Shown here in pieces: positions 34,721 through 45,327 of a DNA stretch of 64,000 nt. Made by a program: the position numbers and the translations under genes. Position 1 is the stretch's first letter; each line of letters starts with the position of its first letter. Location of the stretch: assembly GCF_040546595.1 (NCBI RefSeq), contig NZ_JBEPOB010000001.1, positions 4,403,001 through 4,467,000 on the forward strand, read 5' to 3'. Under the pieces are notes generated by a model, which saw only the letters and a list, made by a program, of their open reading frames with translations, was not told the DNA's origin and made no database searches. The DNA comes from Bosea sp. OAE506. GTDB lineage: Bacteria > Pseudomonadota > Alphaproteobacteria > Rhizobiales > Beijerinckiaceae.

Positions 34721-36262
34721 TCAGCGCTTCCCGCCCATCATGCTGCCAAGCACGCCGCGCAGGATCGCGGTGCCGACCTGGCGGCCGATCGTGGTCGCAG
34801 CCGAGCGGGCGGCCGAGGTGAGCACTTTCTCGGCCATGCTCTGCGGCAGGGCGCCGCCACGGCTGCCGGGGCCGGTCTTGGGGCGCTGCTGCGGCGCGCC
34901 GCCGCCGAGCCAGCCGCCGATCGTGTCGAGGATGCCGCCGCCGCCGGTCGTCGAGGCCTCGACGGGCCCCTCTTCCGGCGACAGTTCCTTGCGCTTCATC
35001 AGCTCCTCATAGGCCGACTCGCGGTCAATCATCGTGTCGTACTTGCCCTTGAAGCCCGATTCCGTCAGCGCCTGCTGGCGGATCTGCGGCGAGCAGGGGC
35101 CGACCTGCGCCATTGGCGGCGCGATCAGCGTGCGCTCGACGATGGTCGGCGAGCCCTTGCCCTCGAGCGTCGAGATCAGCGCCTCACCCACGGCCAGATG
35201 CATGATGGCCTCGGCGGTGTTGATCTTGGGGTTCTGGCGGAAGGTCTCGGCCGCTGCCTTGACCGCCTTCTGGTCGCGCGGGGTGAAGGCGCGGAGCGCG
35301 TGCTGGACGCGGTTGCCGAGCTGGGCCAGCACGGTCTCGGGGATGTCGAGCGGGTTCTGCGTGACGAAATAGACGCCGACGCCCTTCGAGCGGATCAGCC
35401 GCACGACCTGCTCGACCGCCGTCAGCAGCGCCTTGGGTGCCCCGTTGAAGAGCAGATGCGCTTCGTCGAAGAAGAAGACCAGCTTGGGCTTGTCGAGATC
35501 GCCGACCTCGGGCAGCTGCTCGAACAGCTCCGAGAGCAGCCAGAGCAGGAAAGTCGCGTAGAGCCGCGGATTGGCCATCAGCTTGTCGGCGGCCATGATG
35601 TTGACGATGCCGCGGCCATAGCGGTCCGTCCGCATCAGATCGGAGATTTCGAGCGCCGGCTCGCCGAAGAACAGGTCGCCCTTCTGGTTTTCCAGTACCA
35701 GCAACGCGCGCTGGATCGTGCCAACCGTCTGCGAGGTGACGTTGCCGTATTTGGTGGTCAGGTCCTTGGCGTTCTCGGCGATGAAGCCGAGGATCGCGCG
35801 CAGGTCCTTGAGGTCGAGCAGCAGCAGCTTCTGTTCGTCGGCGATCCGGAAGGCGATGTTGAGCACGCCCTCCTGCGTCTCATTGAGATCGAGCAGGCGG
35901 GCCAGCAGCAGCGGCCCCATTTCCGAGATCGTGGCGCGGACGGGGTGGCCCTGCTCGCCGAAGACGTCCCAGAACACGGTGGTGAACTGGTCGGGCTCGT
36001 ATTTCACGCCGATCTCCTCGGCGCGCTTGACGAAGGGCGGCTTCGAATCGCCGGGCGCAGCAATGCCCGAGAGGTCGCCCTTGATGTCGGCGGCGAAGAC
36101 CGGCACGCCCTCGCGGGCAAAGCCCTCTGCCAGCACCTGCAGCGTCACCGTCTTGCCGGTGCCGGTGGCGCCAGTGACGAGGCCGTGGCGGTTGGCGAGC
36201 TTCAGCAGGAGGGTTTCCGGCTTCCAGCTCTTGCCGATCAGAATCGCGCCGTCATCCGCCAT
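34721..36262 (-). CDS. HerA-like ATPase (DUF853)
   Basis: 513 residues of the DUF853 branch of HerA/FtsK ATPases, nucleotide-driven DNA-translocase-like proteins of unknown role. Walker A GATGTGKT is near residue 40, with FAADIKGDLSGIAAPGD after it. Walker B is KLVFFFDEAHLLF. YFVTQNPLDIPETVLAQLGNRVQHALRAF is the sensor region. A Gly-rich tail follows (GGWLGGGAPQQRPKTGPGSRGG). It has no nurA partner next to it. It is divergent from the DUF2267-like gene. Confidence 0.92.
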   Translation of the reverse strand: MADDGAILIGKSWKPETLLLKLANRHGLVTGATGTGKTVTLQVLAEGFAREGVPVFAADIKGDLSGIAAPGDSKPPFVKRAEEIGVKYEPDQFTTVFWDVFGEQGHPVRATISEMGPLLLARLLDLNETQEGVLNIAFRIADEQKLLLLDLKDLRAILGFIAENAKDLTTKYGNVTSQTVGTIQRALLVLENQKGDLFFGEPALEISDLMRTDRYGRGIVNIMAADKLMANPRLYATFLLWLLSELFEQLPEVGDLDKPKLVFFFDEAHLLFNGAPKALLTAVEQVVRLIRSKGVGVYFVTQNPLDIPETVLAQLGNRVQHALRAFTPRDQKAVKAAAETFRQNPKINTAEAIMHLAVGEALISTLEGKGSPTIVERTLIAPPMAQVGPCSPQIRQQALTESGFKGKYDTMIDRESAYEELMKRKELSPEEGPVEASTTGGGGILDTIGGWLGGGAPQQRPKTGPGSRGGALPQSMAEKVLTSAARSAATTIGRQVGTAILRGVLGSMMGGKR

Positions 36263-36418
36263 GGGCCTGCCTGTTGTGCTGTCGATGGGTCACGGCAAGG
36301 ATGTAGCGAATGGCGGTCGTCGGCGGAAGCCCGTCCGGTCGCCGGACTATCGCAGCGACCCAATCGTTGATATGTGAACTATCTGGCCATCCGCGCCGCA
36401 ACCGACAGGATCGACATC

Positions 36419-36805
36419 ATGGATGAACTGATTTCCCGCGTGATCGCGGCCTCGGGCCTCAGCGAAGATCTCGCCCGCAAGGCGGTCGGCATCATCCTCG
36501 CCTTCCTGCAGAAGGAAGGCCCCCCTGCCGAGATCGGCCAGCTGATGACGGCCCTGCCCGGCGCAGCGGAGCTCGCGGCAGCCGAGGGCGGCGCCAAGGG
36601 CGGCCTGATGGGCATGGTCGGCGGCATGATGGGCGGCAGCGGCGGCGTGATGGCGCTGGGCGGCCAGCTCATGGGCGCCGGCCTCTCGATGGGGCAGATC
36701 CAGTCGGTTTCCAAGGAAATGTTCGCCGTCGGCCGGGAAAAGGCGGGCGAGGATGCGATGGGCGCCATCGTCGGCGCGATCCCGGGTCTCGGCCAGTTCG
36801 TCTGA
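36419..36805 (+). CDS. Small DUF2267-like protein
   Basis: 128 residues from ATG 36419 (AGGA about 9 bases ahead). An N-terminal helical DUF2267-type region (DELISRVIAASGLSEDLARKAVGIILAFLQKEGP) leads into a Gly/Met-rich segment (GLMGMVGGMMGGSGG) and a conserved end, AIPGLGQFV. Function unknown. A strong terminator follows 24 bp after the stop, so it is probably a single-gene unit, divergent from the HerA-like gene. Confidence 0.8.
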   Translation: MDELISRVIAASGLSEDLARKAVGIILAFLQKEGPPAEIGQLMTALPGAAELAAAEGGAKGGLMGMVGGMMGGSGGVMALGGQLMGAGLSMGQIQSVSKEMFAVGREKAGEDAMGAIVGAIPGLGQFV

Positions 36806-36828
36806 GCCGCGCCGCAATGTGAGGGTTA

Positions 36829-36852
36829 CAACGCCGCCGCGAGGCGGCGTTG
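36829..36852 (+). terminator. Terminator after the DUF2267-like gene
   Basis: Perfect 10-bp stem CAACGCCGCC with GGCGGCGTTG, tetraloop GCGA, followed by TCGTTTGC. It separates this gene from mutA. Confidence 0.65.
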
Positions 36853-36983
36853 TCGTTTGCGCCCTGCCCGGCGCGGGTTTGCGCAGCCGCGTTGCGACGA
36901 AGTAGGAATGGCGGCGCGGCGCCCTGCATGGCAATCACCGCCGCGCAGCCGCGCGCGGCGGCTGATGACGAGGACTGCTTGGC

Positions 36984-38948
36984 ATGACTTCGGCCCCGGA
37001 TCCCGACCTGTCCTTCATGAGCGCGTTTCCCGCCCCGACGCAGGAAGCCTGGCGCGCGGCGGTCGACAAGGTGCTCAAGGGCGGCGATTTCGAGAAGCGC
37101 CTCGTTGCCAAGACGGCCGACGGCATCCGGATCGAGCCGCTCTATGCGGCGGCTTCGCCGGCCAACCGCCCCCTCCGCAGTGAGGCCGGCCGCTGGCAGG
37201 TCGCGGCCCGGCTCGACCATCCCGAGCCGGCCGAAGCGCAGAAGCTGGCGCTCGCCGATCTCGAGGGCGGCGCGAACGCGCTGACGATCGCCTTTGCCGG
37301 AGCCCGGGCCGCGCGCGGATACGGGCTCGTTGCCAAAAACGTCGCCGCGCTCGATGCCGCTCTCGACGGCGCGATGCTCGACCTGATCCAGCTGCGCCTC
37401 GACCCCGCCCCGGAGGGTCGCATCAACGCCCTGCTGCTGGCGGCGCTGGTCGAGAGGCGCGGGCTTTCGCCCGAGGCGCTGTCGATCGATTTCGGCATGG
37501 ACCCGATCGGCGTCTTCGCCGGCACGGGCGGGCTCGCGGCCTCCTGGCCCGAGGTCGGGCGCCGGCTCGCCACGACCATCCGGGCGCTGAAGGCGCGCGG
37601 CTTCAACGGCCACTTCGTGACGGTCGACACCCGGCCCTGGCATGAGGCCGGGGCCAGCGAGGCGCAGGAGTTGGGCTATGGCCTGGCCAGCGCCATCGCT
37701 TACCTGCGCGCGCTGGAAGCCGAGGGCTTTTCGCTCGAGGAGGCGCGCGACGCGATCTCCTTCACGCTGGTCGCCGACACCGACGAGTTCCTGACCATCG
37801 CCAAGCTGCGGGCGGCGCGCCTGCTCTGGGCGCGCATCCAGGGCGCCTGCGGGCTGACGCCCGTGCCGATGCCCCTGCATGCCGAGACGGCCTGGCGCTC
37901 GCTGACGCGGCGCGACCCCTGGGTCAATCTGCTGCGCGGCACCGTCGCCACCTTCTCGGCGGGCATCGGCGGCGCAGATGGCGTGACGGTCCAGCCCTTC
38001 ACCGCCGCGCTTGGCCTTGCCGATGGCTTCGCCCGCCGCATCGCCCGCAACACCCAGCTCGTGCTGCTGGAGGAGGCCAATCTCTGGCGCGTCGCCGACC
38101 CCGCCGCGGGCTCCGGCAGCTTCGAGTCCCTGACGCAGGCGCTGTGCGAGCAGGGCTGGGCGCAGATGCAGGCGATCGAGCGGGAGGCGAAGGACGGCCT
38201 GCCGGGCATCCTCACGGCGCTGACCACCGGCACGGCCCAGGCTGCGCTGGAGCGTCAGCGCGAGGCGCGCGCCAGGGCGATCGCGACGCGGCGCGAGCCG
38301 ATCACCGGCACGAGCGAGTTCCCGAACCTCAAGGAAGCCGCGGTCACCGTGCTGGATATCGCCCCGGTCACCATGGGCACATCGAAGGGCCGGAGCGGAA
38401 CTGCGCCCGATCCGGAAACCCTGATCGCTCGGCTCGCCGCGGGCGCCGAACGCCAGGAGGGCCTGATCGCGCCGCAGGATGGTTTGCGGGCGCAGTCCCT
38501 GCCGTCGCAGCGGCTGGCCGAACCGTTTGAGGCGCTGCGCGACCGGGCCGATGCGGCCGCAAAGCCAGTCGTCTTCCTCGCGACGCTCGGCCAGGTCGCC
38601 GATTTCACGGCGCGGGCCGGCTTCGCGCGCAACCTGTTCGAGGCGGGCGGTCTCGCCGCCCCGGTCGGCGACGGCTTCGCGCAGGACGACAGCACCGATC
38701 TCGCTGCGCTCGCGGCCGCCTTCACGGCCTCGGGCGCGCGTCTCGCCTGCCTCTGCGGGTCGGACGCCGCCTATGCTGCCGAGGGCGCTGCTGCCGCGCA
38801 GGCGCTGACGACGGCCGGCGCGACTGTCTGGCTCGCGGGCCGGCCCGGCGACCTGGAGGCGGCGCTGAATGAAGCAGGGGTGCGGTCGTTCATCTATGCA
38901 GGCTGCGACGTGCTCGACGCGCTGCGGCGCGCGCATGATGCCGCCTGA
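36984..38948 (+). CDS. mutA: Methylmalonyl-CoA mutase small (beta) subunit
   Basis: 654 residues. The beta subunit of B12-dependent methylmalonyl-CoA mutase, lacking a working active site but required for the heterodimer that converts methylmalonyl-CoA to succinyl-CoA. Visible: [29 protein letters not shown], then [30 protein letters not shown], in the mutase barrel. The C-terminal Rossmann-like B12 domain is degenerate, without DxHxxG, as usual for MutA. It is followed by thiD (12 bp) and mutB, probably one operon. Confidence 0.94.
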   Translation: MTSAPDPDLSFMSAFPAPTQEAWRAAVDKVLKGGDFEKRLVAKTADGIRIEPLYAAASPANRPLRSEAGRWQVAARLDHPEPAEAQKLALADLEGGANALTIAFAGARAARGYGLVAKNVAALDAALDGAMLDLIQLRLDPAPEGRINALLLAALVERRGLSPEALSIDFGMDPIGVFAGTGGLAASWPEVGRRLATTIRALKARGFNGHFVTVDTRPWHEAGASEAQELGYGLASAIAYLRALEAEGFSLEEARDAISFTLVADTDEFLTIAKLRAARLLWARIQGACGLTPVPMPLHAETAWRSLTRRDPWVNLLRGTVATFSAGIGGADGVTVQPFTAALGLADGFARRIARNTQLVLLEEANLWRVADPAAGSGSFESLTQALCEQGWAQMQAIEREAKDGLPGILTALTTGTAQAALERQREARARAIATRREPITGTSEFPNLKEAAVTVLDIAPVTMGTSKGRSGTAPDPETLIARLAAGAERQEGLIAPQDGLRAQSLPSQRLAEPFEALRDRADAAAKPVVFLATLGQVADFTARAGFARNLFEAGGLAAPVGDGFAQDDSTDLAALAAAFTASGARLACLCGSDAAYAAEGAAAAQALTTAGATVWLAGRPGDLEAALNEAGVRSFIYAGCDVLDALRRAHDAA

Positions 38949-38960
38949 GGAGCCCGGACC

Positions 38961-39785
38961 ATGACCGCCATCGCCCTGACCATCGCCGGCTCGGATTCCA
39001 GCGGCGGCGCCGGCATCCAGGCCGATCTCAAGACCTTCGCGGCCCATCAGGTCTATGGCGCCAGCGTCCTCGTCGCGCTGACCGCGCAGAATACGAGGGG
39101 CGTGAGCGCGATTCATGCCGTGCCGGCGGCTTTCGTCTCGCAGCAGATCGACGCCGTCTTCGAGGATCTCGACGTCGCCGCCGTGAAGATCGGCATGCTG
39201 GCGACAGCCGAGTTGATCGAGACCGTGGCCGAGGGGCTGAGGCGCCACAAGGCGCGCAACATCGTGCTCGACCCGGTCATGGTCGCGGCGTCGGGCGCGC
39301 GGCTGCTGGAAAACGAGGCCGTCACTGCTATCCACCGCCATCTCTTCCCGCTGGCGACGCTGATCACCCCGAACCTGCCGGAAGCGGCGGCTCTGCTCGG
39401 CACCGGCGAGGCGGAAACCGAGGACGCCGTCGAGCGGCAGGCGGATGCGCTCGCTGCGCTCGGCGCCGCCAACGTCCTGATCAAGGGCGGGCATGGCGGC
39501 GGCGACAGCAGCAGCGATCTGCTGCTGCTCGCGGGCGGCAGCCGCCAGCGCTTTGCCGCGCCGCGCCTGACCACCCGCAACACCCATGGCACCGGCTGCA
39601 CCCTGTCCTCGGCCATCACCTCGGGGCTGGCGAAGGGGCTCTCGCTGCCGGAAGCCGTCGGCCATGCCAAGACCTATATCTCGGCGGCGATCGCGGCCGC
39701 CGATGAGGTTCCGGTTGGCCATGGCCACGGACCGGTGCATCATTTCCACCACTGGTGGGATCGTCAGGACGGGAGACAGCCATGA
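38961..39785 (+). CDS. thiD: Hydroxymethylpyrimidine/phosphomethylpyrimidine kinase
   Basis: 274 residues of ribokinase fold that phosphorylates HMP and HMP-P in thiamine synthesis or salvage. Visible: [69 protein letters not shown] and the ATP/anion-hole motif [13 protein letters not shown] with catalytic Asp replaced by Cys, as in all ThiD. It lies between mutA and mutB, and its TGA overlaps the mutB ATG. The reason for placing a thiamine gene inside the mutase operon is not known. Confidence 0.95.
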   Translation: MTAIALTIAGSDSSGGAGIQADLKTFAAHQVYGASVLVALTAQNTRGVSAIHAVPAAFVSQQIDAVFEDLDVAAVKIGMLATAELIETVAEGLRRHKARNIVLDPVMVAASGARLLENEAVTAIHRHLFPLATLITPNLPEAAALLGTGEAETEDAVERQADALAALGAANVLIKGGHGGGDSSSDLLLLAGGSRQRFAAPRLTTRNTHGTGCTLSSAITSGLAKGLSLPEAVGHAKTYISAAIAAADEVPVGHGHGPVHHFHHWWDRQDGRQP

Positions 39786-41947
39786 CCGCCATCCCGGATT
39801 TCGCGACGCTGGCCTATGCCGACGGCGTAGGACCCGCCTCCCCCGCGCTGCCGGCTGGCGAGCCCTGGCTGACGCCCGAGGGCATCCCGGTGAAGCCGGT
39901 CTACGGACCAGAGGATCGCGACGGGCTCTCCTTCGTCGACACCTTGCCGGGCATCGCGCCCTATCTGCGCGGTCCCTACCCGACGATGTATGTCAACCAG
40001 CCTTGGACGATCCGGCAATATGCCGGCTTTTCCACGGCCGAGGATTCCAACGCCTTTTACCGGCGCAACCTCGCCGCCGGCCAGAAGGGTCTCTCCGTCG
40101 CCTTCGATCTGGCGACGCATCGTGGCTATGACTCGGACCATCCGCGCGTCGGCGGCGATGTCGGCATGGCCGGCGTCGCGATCGACTCGATCTACGACAT
40201 GCGCACGCTGTTCTCCGGCATCCCGCTCGACCAGATGAGCGTGTCGATGACGATGAACGGCGCGGTGCTGCCCGTTCTGGCGCTCTATATCGTCGCGGCG
40301 GAAGAACAGGGCGTTCCGGCAGCAAAGCTCTCGGGGACCATCCAGAACGACATCCTCAAGGAGTTCATGGTCCGCAACACCTATATCTATCCCCCCGCCC
40401 CCTCGATGCGGATCATCGGCGACATCTTCGCCTACACCTCGGCCCATATGCCGAAATTCAACTCGATCTCGATCTCCGGCTATCACATGCAGGAGGCCGG
40501 GGCGACGCAGGACCTCGAGCTCGCCTATACGCTCGCCGACGGCGTCGAATACATCCGCGCCGGCCAGCGGGCGGGGCTTGGGGTGGATGCCTTCGCGCCG
40601 CGGCTGTCGTTCTTCTGGGCGATCGGCATGAACTTCTTCATGGAGGTCGCCAAGCTGCGCGCCGGCCGGCTGATCTGGGCGAAGCTGGTCAAGGATTTCG
40701 GTGCGCAGAGCGAGAAGTCGCTGCCGCTGCGCACTCATTGCCAGACGAGCGGCTGGTCGCTGACGGCGCAGGATGTCTTCAACAACGTGCCGCGCACGAT
40801 GATTGAAGCGATGGCGGCCACCCAAGGCCATACCCAGTCGCTGCATACCAACGCGCTCGACGAGGCGCTGGCGCTGCCGACGGACTTCTCCGCGCGCATT
40901 GCCCGCAACACGCAGATCCTGCTCCAGCAGGAAAGCGGCACCAGCCGGATCATCGATCCCTGGGGCGGGTCCTATTATGTCGAGCGGCTGACGGCGGAAC
41001 TGGCGACGAAGGCGTGGGGCCATATCCGGGAAGTCGAGGCGCTCGGCGGCATGGCCAAGGCGATCGAAGCCGGCATTCCGAAGCTGCGCATCGAAGAGGC
41101 CGCCGCCAAGACGCAGGCGCGCATCGATGGCGGGCTGCAGGCGATCATCGGCGTGAACTGCTTCAAGCCCGACAACGAAGCCTCGATCGACGTGCTCAAG
41201 GTCGACAACGCCTCAGTGCGGGCGCAGCAGCTCGACAAGCTGAAGCGCCTCAAGGCCGAGCGCAACGAAAGCGAGGTCCAGGCCGCGCTCGCCGCCCTGA
41301 CCGAAGGGTCGAAGGGCGAGACCAACCTGCTCGACCTCGCCGTGAAGGCGGCCCGCGCCAAGGCCACCGTCGGCGAGATCTCGCTGGCGATGGAGCAGGT
41401 CTTCGGGCGCCACCGGGCCGAGATCAAGTCGATCTCGGGCGTCTACAAGCGGGAGGTCGGCACGATGAACCCTGCGGTCACGCGCGTGCAGATGATGACG
41501 CAGGCGTTCGAGGAGGCCGATGGCCGCCGCCCGCGCATCCTCGTCGCCAAGATGGGGCAGGACGGGCATGACCGCGGCCAGAAGGTGATCGCCTCGGCCT
41601 TTGCCGATCTCGGCTTCGACGTCGACATCGGCCCGCTCTTCGCCACACCCGACGAGGCGGCCCGCCAGGGCGTCGAGAACGACGTCCACATCATCGGCGT
41701 GTCGTCGCTCGCGGCGGGCCATCTGACGCTGGTGCCCGAGCTCAAGGCGGCGCTCGCCAAGGCAGGGCGGCCCGACATCATGATCGTGGTCGGCGGCGTC
41801 ATCCCGCCGCAGGATTTCGAGGCGCTGATCGAGGCCGGCGCCGCGGCGATCTTCCCGCCTGGCACGGTCATCGCCGATGCAGCCGAGAAGCTGCTCGAGG
41901 ACCTCAACGGCCGGCTGGGCTATGTCCAGCGCACGGCCGCGGAGTAG
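39782..41947 (+). CDS. mutB: Methylmalonyl-CoA mutase large (alpha, catalytic) subunit
   Basis: 721 residues, also called scpA. The N-terminal TIM barrel has [44 protein letters not shown] with substrate-binding residues. The C-terminal adenosylcobalamin domain has [11 protein letters not shown], the DxHxxG lower-ligand motif, and [18 protein letters not shown]. It converts methylmalonyl-CoA to succinyl-CoA. ATG 39782 overlaps the thiD stop as ATGA. Its chaperone MeaB is encoded at 52674. Confidence 0.97.
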   Translation: MTAIPDFATLAYADGVGPASPALPAGEPWLTPEGIPVKPVYGPEDRDGLSFVDTLPGIAPYLRGPYPTMYVNQPWTIRQYAGFSTAEDSNAFYRRNLAAGQKGLSVAFDLATHRGYDSDHPRVGGDVGMAGVAIDSIYDMRTLFSGIPLDQMSVSMTMNGAVLPVLALYIVAAEEQGVPAAKLSGTIQNDILKEFMVRNTYIYPPAPSMRIIGDIFAYTSAHMPKFNSISISGYHMQEAGATQDLELAYTLADGVEYIRAGQRAGLGVDAFAPRLSFFWAIGMNFFMEVAKLRAGRLIWAKLVKDFGAQSEKSLPLRTHCQTSGWSLTAQDVFNNVPRTMIEAMAATQGHTQSLHTNALDEALALPTDFSARIARNTQILLQQESGTSRIIDPWGGSYYVERLTAELATKAWGHIREVEALGGMAKAIEAGIPKLRIEEAAAKTQARIDGGLQAIIGVNCFKPDNEASIDVLKVDNASVRAQQLDKLKRLKAERNESEVQAALAALTEGSKGETNLLDLAVKAARAKATVGEISLAMEQVFGRHRAEIKSISGVYKREVGTMNPAVTRVQMMTQAFEEADGRRPRILVAKMGQDGHDRGQKVIASAFADLGFDVDIGPLFATPDEAARQGVENDVHIIGVSSLAAGHLTLVPELKAALAKAGRPDIMIVVGGVIPPQDFEALIEAGAAAIFPPGTVIADAAEKLLEDLNGRLGYVQRTAAE

Positions 41948-41949
41948 CA

Positions 41950-41979
41950 GACAGGCGCGGCCGGCGGGCCGCGCCTGTC
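41950..41979. terminator. Hairpin after mutB
   Basis: Perfect 13-bp stem GACAGGCGCGGCC with GGCCGCGCCTGTC and a 4-base loop, only 2 bp after the mutB stop and 28 bp before the stop of the convergent small gene. There is no T tract on either side, so it is either a terminator without U-run or an RNA 3' end stabiliser. Confidence 0.55.
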
Positions 41980-42007
41980 CCATGATCACGGATGTCGCCG
42001 CGCGACA

Positions 42008-42277
42008 CTAGCGCCAGCCGTGACCATAGCCGTAACCGTAGCGGGGCGGCGGTGGGCGGAAGCCGTAGGCATCGGGGTGCTGCCAGCGGCGCCGGCCCCA
42101 GTAACCGTGGAAGACGGGCGGCGGCGGCCGCCAGCCGTGCCGGGGCGGGCCCCAACCCTCTTCGTAGCGCCCCCCGAAGGCCTCGGCGGTGGCGGGCGCC
42201 ACGACGCTGCCCGCGGTGAACACGGCAGCGCCGAGAGCGAGCCCGGCCAGCGCGGTAACGACGAATCTGCGGGCCAT
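42008..42277 (-). CDS. Small exported Tyr/Gly/Pro/His-rich protein
   Basis: 89 residues from ATG 42277 (AAGGA ahead). Signal peptide FVVTALAGLALGAAVFTAGSVVAPATAEA. The mature part is rich in aromatic residues, Pro, Gly, His and Arg (GYWGRRRWQHPDAYGFRPPPPRYGYGYGHGWR). No enzyme domain. Such proteins are common in Hyphomicrobiales envelopes, of unknown role; the His/Tyr pattern could bind metal. Confidence 0.75.
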   Translation of the reverse strand: MARRFVVTALAGLALGAAVFTAGSVVAPATAEAFGGRYEEGWGPPRHGWRPPPPVFHGYWGRRRWQHPDAYGFRPPPPRYGYGYGHGWR

Positions 42278-42414
42278 GATCCTTGTCCTGTTGCAGGCTC
42301 GGGCCATCCCCTCGCCTTGATCACGACCATGGCGGAATGCGCCTGAACGGCGTTTGAGGCCGCCATTCACACGCCGTTTATGCGGGATGGGATGGCGTCG
42401 ATGGGCGCCGGCGA

Positions 42415-43203
42415 TCAGGCGCCCAGAGCCTGGCGCCGCTTCAGCAGCAGCGAGGCCGCGATCACCACCGTGGCGACGAAGCCGATCAGGATCGTGCAGG
42501 CGGCGTTGATCTCCGGCGAGACGCCGAGCCTGACCGCCGAATAGAGCCGCATCGGCAGGGTCGTGGCGCCAGGCCCTGTGGTGAAGCTCGCGATCACGAG
42601 GTCGTCCAGCGACAGCGTGAAGGCGAGCAGCCAGGCCGCCGCCACCGCCGGCGCGATCAAGGGTAAGGTCACCGTCCAGAAGGTGACCAGCGGCGTGGCG
42701 CCGAGATCGCGCGCCGCCTCCTCCAGCGAGCGGTCGAAGCCGACAAGGCGGGCCTGCACGACGATGCAGGCGAAGCCCAGCCCGAAGGTCGCGTGGGCGA
42801 TCGTCACCGTCCAGAAGCCGCGCTCCACATCCGCCGCCACGAAGAGCAGCAGAAGGGAAAGGCCGGTGATCACCTCCGGCATCACCAGCGGCGCCAGCGC
42901 CATGCCGGAGAACAGCAGGCGCCCACGGAAGCGGCCCTGCCGCGCCAGCGCCAGCGCGGCAAGCGTTCCCAGCGCGGTGGCGAGCGTGGCCGAGACGAAG
43001 GCGAGGCGCAGGCTGAGCCAGGCCGCCGACAGGAGCGGCTCGTTGGCGAGCAGCGTCCCGTACCAATGCGTCGAGAAGCCGCCCCAGACGGTGACGAGCC
43101 GCGAGGCGTTGAAGGAATAGGCGATCAGCGCCAGGATCGGCAGGTAGAGAAAGGCGAAGCCCGCGACGAGGGCGAGGATGAGGCCGGGGCCGAGCCGGGT
43201 CAT
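42415..43203 (-). CDS. potI: Putrescine/spermidine ABC transporter permease (PotI/PotC type)
   Basis: 262 residues, six membrane helices. Family permease loop EEAARDLGATPLVTFWTVTLPLIAPAVAAAW, the EAA motif that contacts the ATPase, is present, as are FTLSLDDLVIASFTTGPGATTLPM and MPEVITGLSLLLLF. ATG 43203 overlaps the potH stop as ATGA. It is the last gene of the potF-potG-potH-potI operon. Confidence 0.93.
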   Translation of the reverse strand: MTRLGPGLILALVAGFAFLYLPILALIAYSFNASRLVTVWGGFSTHWYGTLLANEPLLSAAWLSLRLAFVSATLATALGTLAALALARQGRFRGRLLFSGMALAPLVMPEVITGLSLLLLFVAADVERGFWTVTIAHATFGLGFACIVVQARLVGFDRSLEEAARDLGATPLVTFWTVTLPLIAPAVAAAWLLAFTLSLDDLVIASFTTGPGATTLPMRLYSAVRLGVSPEINAACTILIGFVATVVIAASLLLKRRQALGA

Positions 43204-44117
43204 GCCGCGCCTCCCGCCTCGCCGGCCCGCGCCAGCCGCGCGCGCTGCAGCAGCGCCAGCGGCAGGACCAACACCACCAGCAGTACAACGGCCACGGCCG
43301 AGGCCAGCGGCCAGTCGCGGTTGGAGAAGAACTCCGTCCACAACACCTTGCCGATCATCGTCGTGTCCGGCCCGCCGAGCAGGTCTGGAATGACGAATTC
43401 GCCGATAGCGGGGATGAAGACCAGCGCCGAGCCCGCCAGGATGCCGGACAGCGAGAGCGGCAGAGTCACCGTCAGGAAGGCCCTGAGCGGCGTCGCGCCG
43501 AGATCGGCGGCGGCCTCCAGCAGGCTGCGATCGAGCTTCTCCAGCGTCGCGTAGAGCGGCAGCACCATGAAGGGCATGTAGGAATAGACCATGCCGATCA
43601 GGACCGCGGCTTCGGTGTTGAGCAGGCGCAGCGGCTGATCGCTCAGGCCGAGCGCCGCCAGCGCCATGTCAAGCAGCCCCTCGGGCCGCAGAATGCCGAT
43701 CCAGGCGTAGACCCGGATCAGGAAGGAGGTCCAGAACGGCAGGATGACGAGCACGAGCAGGATGGCGCGCCAGCGCGCCGGGGCGCTCGCCATCGCATAG
43801 GCGAGCGGATAGCCGATCGCGAGCGCGATCAGCGTCGTCAGCGCCGCGATGCGCAGGGAGTAGAGATAGCTCTGCCAGTAGAGCGGATCCTCCAGGATCA
43901 GCCCGAAATTCTCGAGATCGAGCCCGGCCAGGAAGTCGCGCAGGGCCGCGAAGCCCTCGAAATGCGGGGCATAGGGCGGCAGCGCCGTGGCAGCGTCCGA
44001 CAGCGCGATGCGCAGCACCATGACGAAGGGCGCCAGGAAGAAGAGCCCCAGCCAGAGATAGGGCACGGCCACGATCAGGCGGCCGTGCGACCTCGCCGGA
44101 GAAACGCGACCACTCAC
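43200..44117 (-). CDS. potH: Putrescine/spermidine ABC transporter permease (PotH/PotB type)
   Basis: 305 residues. The likely start is GTG 44117, whose GTGA overlaps the potG stop; the frame open to 44174 runs back into potG. It has six helices, starting PYLWLGLFFLAPFVMVLRIALSD. The EAA loop is LLEAAADLGATPLRAFLTVTLPLSLSGILAG, and IGEFVIPDLLGGPDTTMIG is typical of PotH. It forms the channel with PotI. Confidence 0.93.
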   Translation of the reverse strand: MSGRVSPARSHGRLIVAVPYLWLGLFFLAPFVMVLRIALSDAATALPPYAPHFEGFAALRDFLAGLDLENFGLILEDPLYWQSYLYSLRIAALTTLIALAIGYPLAYAMASAPARWRAILLVLVILPFWTSFLIRVYAWIGILRPEGLLDMALAALGLSDQPLRLLNTEAAVLIGMVYSYMPFMVLPLYATLEKLDRSLLEAAADLGATPLRAFLTVTLPLSLSGILAGSALVFIPAIGEFVIPDLLGGPDTTMIGKVLWTEFFSNRDWPLASAVAVVLLVVLVLPLALLQRARLARAGEAGGAA

Positions 44118-45268
44118 GGCTTCAGCACCAGCCCGGCCTCGACGTCCCAGGACAGCCAGACCGCATCCTCCCACGCGAAGGGGCGCTCGATCCGGCGCGA
44201 GCGGTTGGTCAGGGAGACCTTCAGGAGCTGGCCGCCGTCGCCGCCGACCATGACCTGAACCATGGTCATGTCGCCGAGATAGCCGATGTCCCAGATCTCG
44301 CCGCGGACCTTGTTAGCGCTCTGGGCCGGCTCGTCATGGCTCAGCGCGATCTTCTCCGGCCGCAGCCCGACGAGGACCGGCTCCCCCGGCGACAGGGCCG
44401 GCGCCTCCTCGTCGAGTTCGACGCAGCCCGCCAGCGGCGTCGCAACGCTGACGAGATCGCCTTCGACGGATTCAATGCGGCCCTCGAGGATGTTGATGTC
44501 GCCAACGAACTCCGCGACGTGGCGGCTCACGGGGGCCTCGTAGATCACGTCGGGCGGGTCGATCTGGACGAGCCGGCCATGGTCCATCACCGCCATGCGG
44601 TCGGCCATGGTCATGGCCTCGTCCTGGTCGTGGGTGACGACCATGAAGGTGGTGCCGAGCTCGCTCTGGATGTCCATCAGCTCGAACTGCGTGGCCTCGC
44701 GCAGCTTGCGGTCGAGCGCCGCCATCGGTTCGTCCAGCAGCAGGAGCTTCGGGCGCTTGGCGAGCGCGCGCGCGAGAGCGACGCGCTGGCGCTGCCCGCC
44801 GGACAACTGGTCCGGGCGGCGCTTGCCCAGCCCGTCCAGCTTGACCAGCGCCAGCATCTCAGCCACGCGCTGGTCGATCTCGGCCCGCGGCAAACCCTCG
44901 CGCTTCAGGCCATAGCCGATGTTGTCGGCGACGCTGAGATGGGGGAACAGCGCATAGGACTGGAACATCATGTTGACCGGCCGCAAATGCGGCGGCACGG
45001 CGGTGATGTCGACGCCGTCGAGCAGGATTTGCCCTTCGTCCGGCGTCTCGAAGCCCGCCAGCATCCGCATCAGCGTGGTCTTGCCGCAGCCCGAGGGGCC
45101 GAGCAGCGCGAAGAACTCGCGCGGGTAAAGCGCGAGCGAGACATCGGCGACGGCCCTGACGCCGCCGAAGCGCTTCGTCACGGCGCGGAACTCGACGAGC
45201 GGCTGCGCGGCCGGGTCGTTCCAGGGCTGGAAGGCGCGGCGCACGCTGCCGGGCGATGCCTTGCGCAT
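44114..45268 (-). CDS. potG: Polyamine ABC transporter ATPase (PotG/PotA)
   Basis: 384 residues. ATP-binding: Walker A GPSGCGKTTLMRM, signature LSGGQRQRVALARALAKRPK, Walker B LLLLDEPMAALD. The C-terminal regulatory TOBE domain has VGLRPEKIALS. It powers import through PotH/PotI. ATG 45268 is chosen; the open frame further upstream is antisense to potF. It overlaps potH by 4 nt and lies 59 bp after potF. Confidence 0.95.
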   Translation of the reverse strand: MRKASPGSVRRAFQPWNDPAAQPLVEFRAVTKRFGGVRAVADVSLALYPREFFALLGPSGCGKTTLMRMLAGFETPDEGQILLDGVDITAVPPHLRPVNMMFQSYALFPHLSVADNIGYGLKREGLPRAEIDQRVAEMLALVKLDGLGKRRPDQLSGGQRQRVALARALAKRPKLLLLDEPMAALDRKLREATQFELMDIQSELGTTFMVVTHDQDEAMTMADRMAVMDHGRLVQIDPPDVIYEAPVSRHVAEFVGDINILEGRIESVEGDLVSVATPLAGCVELDEEAPALSPGEPVLVGLRPEKIALSHDEPAQSANKVRGEIWDIGYLGDMTMVQVMVGGDGGQLLKVSLTNRSRRIERPFAWEDAVWLSWDVEAGLVLKP

Positions 45269-45327
45269 GGCGCCTGCCCCTCGCCCCCTCTGTTCGCTCA
45301 CGCCTGTCCGCCCACTTTGCCCGGCGC

